From NCBI RefSeq assembly GCF_017308075.1, contig NZ_JAFKFX010000032.1:1-64000 (forward strand): 64,000 bases of DNA. Reading direction: 5' to 3'. The notes under the pieces were generated by a model, which worked only from the letters and a program-made list of their open reading frames with translations, was not told the origin of the DNA and made no database searches. Position numbers and translations under genes: made by a program. Each line of letters begins with the position of its first letter. Within the stretch, counting starts at the first letter, position 1. The stretch is from Allobosea sp. GTDB lineage: Bacteria; Pseudomonadota; Alphaproteobacteria; Rhizobiales; Beijerinckiaceae. Positions 53,262 to 61,125 of the stretch are shown here, piece by piece.

Positions 53262-54245
53262 CTACTTCTTTGCCTCCGGCTTGGCCGGCGGGTTCGGGTC
53301 CTTCGAGAAGCTGCGGAAGACCATGTCGGGCGAGGAGGTGTTGTGGCGTGAATGGGTGGCGCGGCCCATCCAGATATCGGTTGCCTTGCTGCCGGCGAAG
53401 GGCATCAGCGCTTCCTCGCGCCAGCCCTTGGCGCCGGGCTCGCGGATGGCGATGCGGGCGACGTCGTTGTTGAACTCGGTGACATACATCGAGCGCAGCG
53501 CGGCGAAGGCCTTGCCGCCGGTCACCGGCCTGTCGAGCACGGCGTCGAGCACCATGCGGTCCTGGTCGACGCTGTCGAGCTTGAGCGTGCCGGAGGAGCC
53601 GTCCTTGAAGGCGAGGTTGAAGGAGAGCGTCTTCGGGTCGAAGGCGATCTCCTTGATGTTGACGACAGGACGCGCGCCGTCCTGCTCGATCGGCCCGAAC
53701 AGGAAGGAGGAGCCGTAGGCGGCGGCGGAGAGCTGCGGCGGCGGCAGCGGCCGGACGCGCCAGTAGCCGTCCTGCGGGTAGACCACCAGCACCTCATAGG
53801 AGCCGGTCTTGCCGAGCTTCCAGAGCTGGACGAGGTGCAGGCCCTTCTCGACACGGTCTCCGACCCGGAAGGTCGTGTCCGCCGGACGCCAGAAGCTCTC
53901 GAAAGTGTAGCCGACCAGCCAGTATTCGATGCTCTCATAGAAGGTGATGCGCTGTGGCGGCACGGGCGCCTTGAAGACCGGATCGCCGGTCATGTCGCAA
54001 TCGGTCCAGTCGGCGTCCCAGTTGTCGCGCTGGAGGCCGACGATATAGGCCGGATGGGCGGCCTCGATGCGGAAACGCCGGACCTCGGGCGAGATCGCCT
54101 TGATGGTGACGTTGTCCTTCTCGGCGCAGAGCACCGGCTCCGACTCGTTCTTCACCTCGACGGCGACGTCGCTGGCGGCATGGCCGGTAGCGGCGGAGAT
54201 CAGCAAAGCGAGCGAAATGGCGAACGGGCGGGCGAGGCTGAGCAT
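53262..54245 (-). CDS. exported hypothetical protein
   Basis: A 327-residue protein with a signal peptide ('ARPFAISLALLISAATGHAA', residues ~5-25). The mature part is mostly beta-type sequence with features such as 'HPAYIVGLQRDNWDADWTDC', 'PQRITFYESIEYWLVGYTFE', 'WKLGKTGSYEVLVVYPQDGYW' and a C-terminal 'HSRHNTSSPDMVFRSF'. I do not recognise the family. The ATG at 54245 has AAGGA at good spacing. It precedes no clear operon partner. Confidence 0.72.
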   Translation of the reverse strand: MLSLARPFAISLALLISAATGHAASDVAVEVKNESEPVLCAEKDNVTIKAISPEVRRFRIEAAHPAYIVGLQRDNWDADWTDCDMTGDPVFKAPVPPQRITFYESIEYWLVGYTFESFWRPADTTFRVGDRVEKGLHLVQLWKLGKTGSYEVLVVYPQDGYWRVRPLPPPQLSAAAYGSSFLFGPIEQDGARPVVNIKEIAFDPKTLSFNLAFKDGSSGTLKLDSVDQDRMVLDAVLDRPVTGGKAFAALRSMYVTEFNNDVARIAIREPGAKGWREEALMPFAGSKATDIWMGRATHSRHNTSSPDMVFRSFSKDPNPPAKPEAKK

Positions 54246-54409
54246 GTCCATCCTTCGAAAGCGGAGCGGGCCGCCATGCTGAGCACGGCGAGATGAACGC
54301 AGGCTGGCTGGCGCCGGCCCGCATCCCAAGGCTTCATAAAGAAGGCCGTGCGCCGGTGAAAGCGCGCGGTGGCACGGGTTCATCGGTGAGGCCGCTCGGA
54401 TCGCCGCCT

Positions 54410-55168
54410 TCAGCGCGTCAGCATCGCGTAGACGTCGCCGGAATTCGCCGCATGCGGCAGCCCGCGCAGATAGCTGCCCATCGTCTCGGCGTCGACCGCC
54501 TTCGGGAAGACCAGAATCTGGCTTTCGCCCAGCGCGACATTGAAGCGATAGGGGCCGAGCGCCGCGACCAAAGCGAGGCAGGCCTCGGCGACGTCGCGCT
54601 GGATGGTGGTGAACTCGAAGGAGAGTGCCGGAACCGGCCGCGTCAAGCCGGCGAGGACATGAGCCTCGAAGCCCTCGACGTCGATCTTGATGAAGGCCGG
54701 CATACCGTGCTGGCCGATCAGCATGTCGAGCGTGGTGCAGGGCACCTCGAACTCGCGATCCCAGATCTGCTCGCGCCAGCCATCGGCGTCGACGGCGGCG
54801 CCGACGAAATCGGTCGAGACGGTCGAGACCGTCGGGTTGGCGCTGTTGACCTTCAGCGTCACCATGCCCGGCCGGTCGCCGCAGGCCGCTTCGACCAGGG
54901 TGACGTCGGGATCGCGGCCATGGATCAGGCGGATGGCGCGGGCCGGTCCGGGCTGCGGTTCGAGCGCAACGGCGCGTGCGCCGAGCCGGCGGAAGCTGGA
55001 GACGCGGTCGCCGACATGCGAGCCGATGTCGAAGGCAAGCTCGCCAGCCATCAGGAAGCGCGCATAGAGCGCGTCCATGGCGGCATTGCGGGCGCTATCG
55101 CCATGGTAGACGCGCAGCGAGCGCGACAGGCTCTTCGCCGTGCCCCTGGGGTAGGCGACCGGCTTCAT
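54410..55168 (-). CDS. FkbM-family methyltransferase
   Basis: A 252-residue SAM-dependent methyltransferase. The SAM motif is 'LAFDIGSHVGDRVSSFRRLG', with 'AVALEPQPGP', 'VSTVSTDFV' and 'FIKIDVEGFEAHVLAGL' typical of FkbM. The start overlaps the opgH-like stop by four bases, so it probably methylates a glycan or lipid connected with the glucan synthase product. This link is inferred from coupling. Confidence 0.85.
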   Translation of the reverse strand: MKPVAYPRGTAKSLSRSLRVYHGDSARNAAMDALYARFLMAGELAFDIGSHVGDRVSSFRRLGARAVALEPQPGPARAIRLIHGRDPDVTLVEAACGDRPGMVTLKVNSANPTVSTVSTDFVGAAVDADGWREQIWDREFEVPCTTLDMLIGQHGMPAFIKIDVEGFEAHVLAGLTRPVPALSFEFTTIQRDVAEACLALVAALGPYRFNVALGESQILVFPKAVDAETMGSYLRGLPHAANSGDVYAMLTR

Positions 55169-57006
55169 TTCGGCTCACCCGCCTGGATGGCGACGAGCTC
55201 GGGCGGCGGATCGAAATCCTCGGGGATGCCGCAAAGGCCGCGGCGCGCGAACCAGCGCCCGAGTGCCGGCGAGGCGGTCAGCATGGCGAAGGGGATCGCG
55301 AGGACATAGCCGGCCGTCAGCGGCAGCGACCAGATCAGCACGGTCGGCGAGAGCAGAGCGAGCGTGCCGAAAATGTAGAGGCCGAAGAGCAGATGCGGCC
55401 ACAGGCCTTCGAAGGCGGTGGCGAGCGAGAGCGCATGGGCGTCGCGGGCCTGGCCGTTCCAGCCGATCCTCGCCTTGCCGACGGCGAGGCCGACCATGAA
55501 GATCGTGGTGCGGAAGGTCGAGACCGCGCCTTGCAGGAAGGCGAAGACGACCTCGATCAGCGAGGAGACGACGAAGCGGCCGGTGCCGCCATAGCGCTTC
55601 GTGCCGCCCTTGCTGAGCAGGATATCGGCAAAGCCGGCGAGCTTCGGCGAGAGATACATCGCGAAGAACAGGACATAGAGGAAGGCGGCGAAGCCGGCGG
55701 GATAATTGAGAATGCCGCGATCCTGCCAGACCTTGAGTGGCAAGAGCGCGATCATCAACGTCCAGGCCGGCAGGCCGATGAACATCAGGATCGCCCAGGC
55801 GAGCTGGAAGCGGCTCATGATCTTGAGCCCGGGGATGTCCATCAGCTTGAGATATTGCAGGTTGCCGAGGCACCAGCGCAGGTCGCGCCTTGCGAATTCG
55901 AGCATGGTCGGCGGGTTCTCCTCCCAGCTGCCCATCTCAACCGGGAGCACGCGGACCTCGTAGCCGGCGCGGCGCATCAGCGTCGCCTCGACCTGGTCAT
56001 GACTCATGACAGGACCGCCGAGTGGCGGGCCGCCGGGGAGCACCGGCAGATGGCATGCGTCGCGGAAGGGCGCGATCCGGACCATGGCGTTGTGGCCCCA
56101 GAACGGGCCACAATCGCCGATCCACCAGGCCGAGCCCATGGTGTAGGGGCGCATGCCGTGGCGCATGCCGAACTGGAAGATGCGCGCGAAGGCGGATTTG
56201 CTGGGCATGCCGACGACGAGGCTCTGCAGGATGCCGAGCTTCGGCCAGGTCTGCATCATCCGGGTCAAGGCGAGGATGGCCGGACCCGACATCACGGAAT
56301 CGGCGTCGAGCGGCAGCATCAGCTCGTAGCGGTCGCCCCAGCGCTCGCAGAAGTCGCGGACATTGCCGGCCTTGTAGCCGGTGTTGTCGGTCCGGCGGCG
56401 ATAGGTCAGGCGCGAGGTGTCGCCGATCCTGGCGGCGAAGGCGGCGGCGAGTTTCTCCTCGGCTGCGGCGACCGCCGGATCGTCGGTGTCGGAGAGCACG
56501 AAATAGTCGAACCAGGCGCCTTGGCCGGTGGAGTCGAGGCTCTGCTTGACGATGGCGAGCCGGCGGAAGGCACGGGCGGGGTCCTCGTTGCGCAGGGTCA
56601 TCAGGATCGCTGTGCGGATGGCGAGCGGGGTCGCCTCGTCGCCGGCCGCCGCGAAGGGCGCGACGCGTTCGAGCCCGTCCTCGACGCCATGCAGCAGCCA
56701 GAGACCGATCGCGGCGTTCCAGAAGCCGAGCACCGTCCAGGGCGCACCGAACAGGAAGGCGATGAAGATCACGATGTCGGCGAGGCTCCAGCCGCCGGCC
56801 GAGAGCACATGGACAAGGCCGTAGAGCAGGGCGGCGAGCGTCGCGAGGTTGAGGCCTGCGACCAGCAGCCGGCGCAGGCGCAGGGTCGCGATGCGCTGCA
56901 GGCCGGCCGGCGTGAAGCCAGTGCCGTGGCTGGCATCATTGCGCTCTTGCGCCGTCGCCTGGAACGTGTTCGGACCGGGGCGCTGGTTCATGGCGGTCTC
57001 TGTCAT
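55165..57006 (-). CDS. mdoH: glucan glucosyltransferase H (OpgH/MdoH)
   Basis: A 613-residue inner-membrane GT2 enzyme that polymerises glucose from UDP-glucose for osmoregulated periplasmic glucans. Two helices precede the catalytic domain, which has 'FVLSDTDDP', 'NTGYKAGNVRDFCERWGDRY', 'LPLDADSVMSG', 'MSHDQVEATLMRRAGYEVRV' and 'RRDLRWCLGNLQYLKL'. Multiple C-terminal helices follow. The usual partner mdoG is not adjacent. A second in-frame ATG is at 56991. It is divergent from the 57054 gene, 47 bp away. Confidence 0.88.
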   Translation of the reverse strand: MTETAMNQRPGPNTFQATAQERNDASHGTGFTPAGLQRIATLRLRRLLVAGLNLATLAALLYGLVHVLSAGGWSLADIVIFIAFLFGAPWTVLGFWNAAIGLWLLHGVEDGLERVAPFAAAGDEATPLAIRTAILMTLRNEDPARAFRRLAIVKQSLDSTGQGAWFDYFVLSDTDDPAVAAAEEKLAAAFAARIGDTSRLTYRRRTDNTGYKAGNVRDFCERWGDRYELMLPLDADSVMSGPAILALTRMMQTWPKLGILQSLVVGMPSKSAFARIFQFGMRHGMRPYTMGSAWWIGDCGPFWGHNAMVRIAPFRDACHLPVLPGGPPLGGPVMSHDQVEATLMRRAGYEVRVLPVEMGSWEENPPTMLEFARRDLRWCLGNLQYLKLMDIPGLKIMSRFQLAWAILMFIGLPAWTLMIALLPLKVWQDRGILNYPAGFAAFLYVLFFAMYLSPKLAGFADILLSKGGTKRYGGTGRFVVSSLIEVVFAFLQGAVSTFRTTIFMVGLAVGKARIGWNGQARDAHALSLATAFEGLWPHLLFGLYIFGTLALLSPTVLIWSLPLTAGYVLAIPFAMLTASPALGRWFARRGLCGIPEDFDPPPELVAIQAGEPK

Positions 57007-57053
57007 GCGATGGGCCGGGCGGAAGCTGGCAGGGAACGTCGCGGAGGTGCAGC

Positions 57054-58052
57054 GTGATTGAACCGGCAATGGCCGCCGAGGCAAGCGGCAATGTGGCTGC
57101 AACCGCGCTCTGGTATGTCGGACCGCGTGAATGCGTCCTGAACGAGGTCGAGCTGGCGAAGGCCGGGCCGCAGGACTGCGTTGTCAGGACATGCTGGAGC
57201 GGTGTCAGCCGCGGCACCGAGCGGCTGGTCTTCGAAGGGCTCGTGCCCGTTTCCGAACATGAGCGCATGCGGGCGCCGTTCCAGGAGGGGGCATTCCCGT
57301 TCCCGGTGAAGTACGGCTACTGCGCCGTCGGGATCGTGGAGGCGGGGCCGGCGCACCTGCTCGGCGAAACGGTGTTCTGCCTCTACCCGCATCAGGATCG
57401 CTTCGTGGTGCCGGCCAGCCGGCTCGCGCTCGTGCCGAAGGCGGTACCGGCGCGGCGGGCCATGCTCGCCGCCAATATGGAAACCGCGCTCAACGCGCAT
57501 TGGGATGCCGGTTCCGGTCCGGCCGATCGGATCGTCGTGGTCGGCGGCGGCGTGCTCGGCCTGCTGACCGCCTTCATTGCCGCGCAGCTACCGGGCGCAG
57601 AGGTGACATTGGTCGATCTCGACCCCGCCCGCGCTGCATTGGCAGAGACGCTCGGCTTCGGCTTCGCCCAGCCACCGGACTGCCCCGGAGAGGCCGATCT
57701 CGTCTTCCATACCAGCGCCAGCGCGGCCGGACTTGCGACCGCGATCGGCGCCGCCGGTTTCGAGGCGCGGATCGTCGAATTGAGCTGGTATGGCGAAGGT
57801 GCGGTCGCGGCCCCGTTGGGCGGGGCGTTCCATGCGAAGCGACTGCAACTGGTCTCGTCGCAGGTCGGGCAGGTTTCACCGTCGCGCCGGCCGCGCTTCG
57901 ATTATGCGCGCCGGACGCAGGCAGCGCTCGCGCTGCTGGCCGACGAGCGGCTCGATGCGCTAATCTCGGAGGAGATCGGATTCAGAGAGGCGCCGGCGCG
58001 GCTGCCGGCACTGTTCGCGGGCAAGGGCATCACGGCGGTGCTGCGCTATTGA
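57054..58052 (+). CDS. MDR-superfamily dehydrogenase, BchC-like
   Basis: A 332-residue protein starting with GTG. The N-terminal catalytic domain contains 'CWSGVSRGTERLVFEGLVPVSE' and 'PFPVKYGYCAVGIVEAGP', which resemble the bacteriochlorophyllide dehydrogenase BchC-like group. The Rossmann part has 'IVVVGGGVLGLLTAFIAAQLPGAEVTLVDLD'. The usual GHE zinc-site motif of alcohol dehydrogenases is absent, so it may be zinc-independent. It is first in a tight four-gene set with a PTPS homologue, a glycosyltransferase and a methyltransferase. Confidence 0.82.
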   Translation: MIEPAMAAEASGNVAATALWYVGPRECVLNEVELAKAGPQDCVVRTCWSGVSRGTERLVFEGLVPVSEHERMRAPFQEGAFPFPVKYGYCAVGIVEAGPAHLLGETVFCLYPHQDRFVVPASRLALVPKAVPARRAMLAANMETALNAHWDAGSGPADRIVVVGGGVLGLLTAFIAAQLPGAEVTLVDLDPARAALAETLGFGFAQPPDCPGEADLVFHTSASAAGLATAIGAAGFEARIVELSWYGEGAVAAPLGGAFHAKRLQLVSSQVGQVSPSRRPRFDYARRTQAALALLADERLDALISEEIGFREAPARLPALFAGKGITAVLRY

Positions 58053-58114
58053 TCTTGAAGGGTAGGCAGAAACGCGCGACGGGCTTAAGCAGACTGGGCT
58101 GAAGGAGGCTGCCC

Positions 58115-58516
58115 ATGTTTTCCGTCGAAGTCCGCGACCGCATCATGATCGGCCATTCGCTGCCCGATCCCTTCTTCGGCCCGGCGCAGGCCATGCATGG
58201 CGCGACCTTCGTCGTCGATGTCGCCTTCTTCCGCGAGAACCTGACCCGGCAGAACGTGGTGGTCGATATCGGCGCGGCGCTGACGGTGCTGAACGAGACG
58301 CTGAAGCCGCTTAACTACAAGAACCTCGACACGCTGCCGCAGTTCCAGGGCGTGCTCACCACCACCGAATTCCTCTGCAAGTACATTTTCGACGCGATCG
58401 CGGCGGCGGCGCGCTCCGGCAAGCTCGGCGCGGATGCCGCGGATCTCGCGAAGATCCGCGTCACCCTGCACGAGACCGACCTCGCCCGCGCCAGCTATGA
58501 GGGCGCCCTCGCGTGA
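58115..58516 (+). CDS. 6-pyruvoyl-tetrahydropterin synthase/QueD-family protein with altered active site
   Basis: A 133-residue T-fold protein matching the PTPS/QueD family along its length: 'RIMIGHSLPDPFFGPAQAMHGATFVVDV', 'VVVDIGAALTVLNETLKPLNYKNLDTL', 'TTTEFLCKYIFDAI', 'VTLHETDLARASYEG'. Aligned by eye to E. coli QueD, two zinc ligands remain (His14, His28), but the third is Ala30, the catalytic Cys is Ala24, and the Asp-His pair is Asn67-Tyr68. Canonical chemistry therefore seems unlikely. It has a strong AAGGAGG ribosome binding site. Its stop overlaps the next start (GTGA). Confidence 0.82.
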   Translation: MFSVEVRDRIMIGHSLPDPFFGPAQAMHGATFVVDVAFFRENLTRQNVVVDIGAALTVLNETLKPLNYKNLDTLPQFQGVLTTTEFLCKYIFDAIAAAARSGKLGADAADLAKIRVTLHETDLARASYEGALA

Positions 58517-59565
58517 GCGAGATCGCCTTCGCCATTCCCGGCGACCTTTCGCTGCCGACCGGCGGCTACGCCTATGACCGGCGGCTGCTGGCGGAATGGG
58601 CGCAGATGGGTGTCGCGTCGCGCCATCTCGCGCTGCCCGGCGGGTTTCCGGCGCCGAGCGAGGCGGAGCTCGCCGAGACCGGCAGGGCGATCCTGTCGCA
58701 GCCCTATGACAGCGTGCTGCTGATCGACGGGCTCGCCTATGGCGCCTTCCCGGAAGGCATCGCCGCCGGGCTCGCCGGACGCGTCGTCGCATTGGTGCAT
58801 CACCCGCTCGGGCTCGAGGCTGGGCTTTCCCCGGAGCGGGCTGCGGCCCTGCTGGCCCGGGAGACGGCGGCGCTCCGCCATGCCAGCGCCGTGATCGCCA
58901 CCAGCCAGAACACCAAGCGCCTGCTGGTCGCGGATTTCTTCGTGCCGGAAGCGCGGATCACCGTGGCGGAGCCCGGCGTCGATCCGGCACCGCGCGCCTC
59001 CGGCTCGCCGACCGGGGCGCCGCTGCAACTGCTGGCCGTGGGCTCGCTGGTGCCGCGAAAGGGCTATGACGTGCTGGTCGCGGCGCTTGCCGGGCTCGCG
59101 GATCGAAACTGGCGCCTGACCATCATCGGCGCGGCCGATCGGGCTCCAGAGACTGCGGCGGCACTGGCCGCGCAGATCGCCGGTGCCGGCCTCGGCGATC
59201 GCGTCCATCTTGCCGGGGCGGTCGACCAGAAGACGCTGGCGGCGGCCTATGGCGGTGCCGATCTCTTCGTCATGCCCTCGCTGTTCGAGGGCTATGGCAT
59301 GGTGCTGACCGAAGCCCTTGCCCGCGGCCTCCCGATCCTGTGCACGACCGGCGGCGCGGCGGCCGAGACGGCGCCGGACGCGGCGGCGCTCAAGGTTCCG
59401 CCCGGGGATGCAGCGGCGCTGCGGGCCGGGCTTCTCCGCCTGCTCGACGATGCCGGGGAGCGCAAAAGACGCTCCGATGCGGCCTGGCATGCAGCGGATG
59501 CATTGCCGCGCTGGCGAGACACCGCGACGATCGTCGCGCAAACTTGTGCGATGGTGTCGCCATGA
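58513..59565 (+). CDS. glycosyltransferase family 4
   Basis: A 350-residue GT-B enzyme starting with GTG. The N-half contains 'IPGDLSLPTGGYAYDRRLL' and the C-half the donor-binding 'LAVGSLVPRKGYDVLVAAL', 'VHLAGAVDQKTLAAAYGGAD' and 'VMPSLFEGYGMVLTEALARGLPI' with the EX7E pair. It overlaps both neighbours by four bases, pointing to a single translated unit. The acceptor is unknown; the context suggests a small heterocyclic molecule rather than a polysaccharide. Confidence 0.87.
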   Translation: MSEIAFAIPGDLSLPTGGYAYDRRLLAEWAQMGVASRHLALPGGFPAPSEAELAETGRAILSQPYDSVLLIDGLAYGAFPEGIAAGLAGRVVALVHHPLGLEAGLSPERAAALLARETAALRHASAVIATSQNTKRLLVADFFVPEARITVAEPGVDPAPRASGSPTGAPLQLLAVGSLVPRKGYDVLVAALAGLADRNWRLTIIGAADRAPETAAALAAQIAGAGLGDRVHLAGAVDQKTLAAAYGGADLFVMPSLFEGYGMVLTEALARGLPILCTTGGAAAETAPDAAALKVPPGDAAALRAGLLRLLDDAGERKRRSDAAWHAADALPRWRDTATIVAQTCAMVSP

Positions 59566-60401
59566 GTGGATTCTCCCCGGATTGGCTCGCTCTGCGCGAG
59601 CCGGCCGACCATGCCGCCCGCAATCCGCAGGTGCTGGCTGCGGTCGGTGCCGCCTTCGCCAGCCGACAGTCGCTGACGGTGATCGACCTCGGCTGCGGCG
59701 CCGGCTCCAATCTGCGCGGTACCTATTCGGTGCTGCCGGCGCGGCAATACTGGACGCTGGTCGATTTCGATCCGCGCCTGCTGGCGGTGGCGCGCGAACG
59801 CCTGACCGCCTGGGCCGATGAAGCGGAGGCGCTCGGTGAGGAGCTGGTGCTGCGCAAGGGCGAGAAATCGCTGACCGTCGATTTCCGCAAGGCCGATCTC
59901 AACACCGATCTCGAATGGGTGCTGGGCTGGCAACCCGACCTCGTCACCGCCGCCGCGCTGTTCGACCTGACCTCGGCGCGCTGGCTCGAGCGCTTCGTCG
60001 CCTCGCTGGTGAGCCAGCGGCTGCCGCTCTACACGGCGCTGACCTATGACGGGCGCGAGAGCTGGGAACCGGCCCATCCGGCTGATGCCCGGATGCTCGC
60101 CGCCTTCAACCATCACCAGCACAGCGACAAGGGCTTCGGCCCGGCCGCCGGACCGGAGGCGACGGAGACGCTGGCGCAGGCCTTCCGCAAGTCCGGCTGC
60201 GCCGTCACCGTGGGCGAGAGCCCCTGGATGCTCGACGCCGGCAGCGCGGCGCTGACACGCGAGCTCACGGCCGGCATTGCCGCGGCGGTGGCCGAGACCG
60301 GCCATGTCGATGCGGAAACGATCGCGAGCTGGCTCGCCGTCCGCGCCAAGGCGAGCTCAGGTCGGATCGGTCATCAGGACCTCTGGGCTAGGCCGGTCTG
60401 A
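59562..60401 (+). CDS. class I SAM-dependent methyltransferase
   Basis: A 279-residue protein. Motif I 'VIDLGCGAGSNLRG' (~40-53) and the acidic 'LVDFDPRLLAVA' form the SAM site; later sequence includes 'DLVTAAALFDLTSARWLERFV' and 'LTYDGRESWEPAHPADARM'. The ATG overlaps the glycosyltransferase stop (ATGA). It is the last gene of the 57054-60401 set. Confidence 0.85.
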   Translation: MSGFSPDWLALREPADHAARNPQVLAAVGAAFASRQSLTVIDLGCGAGSNLRGTYSVLPARQYWTLVDFDPRLLAVARERLTAWADEAEALGEELVLRKGEKSLTVDFRKADLNTDLEWVLGWQPDLVTAAALFDLTSARWLERFVASLVSQRLPLYTALTYDGRESWEPAHPADARMLAAFNHHQHSDKGFGPAAGPEATETLAQAFRKSGCAVTVGESPWMLDAGSAALTRELTAGIAAAVAETGHVDAETIASWLAVRAKASSGRIGHQDLWARPV

Positions 60402-60469
60402 CGCCGCCGGGATTCGCAGCCACCACACGATTGCCATTTCATGCAAATTCCGCCATCCCGCTGCCGATC

Positions 60470-60970
60470 ATGACCTCCCTGCCTCTGACCATCCGCCAAG
60501 AAGTGCCGGGCGACGCCGCGGCGATCGAGCGCCTGCACGAGCGCGCTTTCGGGCCGGGCCGCTTCGCCCGTACCGCGTCGCGTCTGCGCGAGGGCCGGCC
60601 GCACGAGCCGGCGCTCTCCTTCGCCAGCCATGTCGGCACCTTCCTGGTCGGCTCGGTCCGGGTGACGCCGATCCTCGCCGGCGGCGAGCCCGGGCTGATG
60701 CTCGGGCCGCTGACGGTCGATCCGGCCTTCGAGGGTCGGGGCATCGGCGGGGCCCTGATGAACGCGGCGATCGAGGCGGCGCGCGGCCTGGGCCACGAAC
60801 TGATCCTGCTGGTCGGCGACGCGCCCTATTATGCGCGCTTCGGCTTCAAGCCGGTCAGGCCCGGCCAGCTCGTTCTGCCCGGGCCGGCCGATCCCGGCCG
60901 CTTCCTGGCGCTGGAGCTCGTCGAGGGCGTTCTGGCCAGGCGCAGCGGCGCGGTGACGGCGCTGCGGTAG
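60470..60970 (+). CDS. GNAT-family N-acetyltransferase
   Basis: A 166-residue YhbS-like acetyltransferase: 'VGTFLVGSVRVTPIL', 'LGPLTVDPAFEGRGIGGALMNAAIEAARGLG' (acetyl-CoA loop), 'LILLVGDAPYYARFGFKPV'. The ATG at 60470 lies 68 bp after the methyltransferase; it could be part of the same transcript but shows no overlap. Substrate unknown. Confidence 0.86.
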   Translation: MTSLPLTIRQEVPGDAAAIERLHERAFGPGRFARTASRLREGRPHEPALSFASHVGTFLVGSVRVTPILAGGEPGLMLGPLTVDPAFEGRGIGGALMNAAIEAARGLGHELILLVGDAPYYARFGFKPVRPGQLVLPGPADPGRFLALELVEGVLARRSGAVTALR

Positions 60971-60985
60971 GACCGGGCTCTCTGT

Positions 60986-61117
60986 CGTCATTCGGGGTTC
61001 GCCGTGCAGGGCGAACCCGGAACCCACGACCAGGTGACACGCCATGAACACGGTGCGGCATAAGGCTCACCCGGTCGTGGGTTCCGGGTTCATGCCTGCG
61101 GCATGCCCCGGAATGAC
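60986..61117. repeat. composite REP-like palindrome
   Basis: A perfect 16-bp pair, CCCGGAACCCACGACC (61016-61031) with GGTCGTGGGTTCCGGG (61073-61088), sits inside outer 'GTCATTCGGGG' and 'CCCCGGAATGAC' arms. The unit shares the 'cattccgg' outer arm with the element at 17612. It lies between convergent genes. Confidence 0.85.
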
Positions 61118-61125
61118 GGTGCGGG

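Noticed and set aside
54976-57057. 693-residue plus-strand open frame opposite the mdoH-like gene
   Set aside because: His/Glu/Asp/Gly-rich shadow; the minus strand encodes recognisable GT2 motifs.
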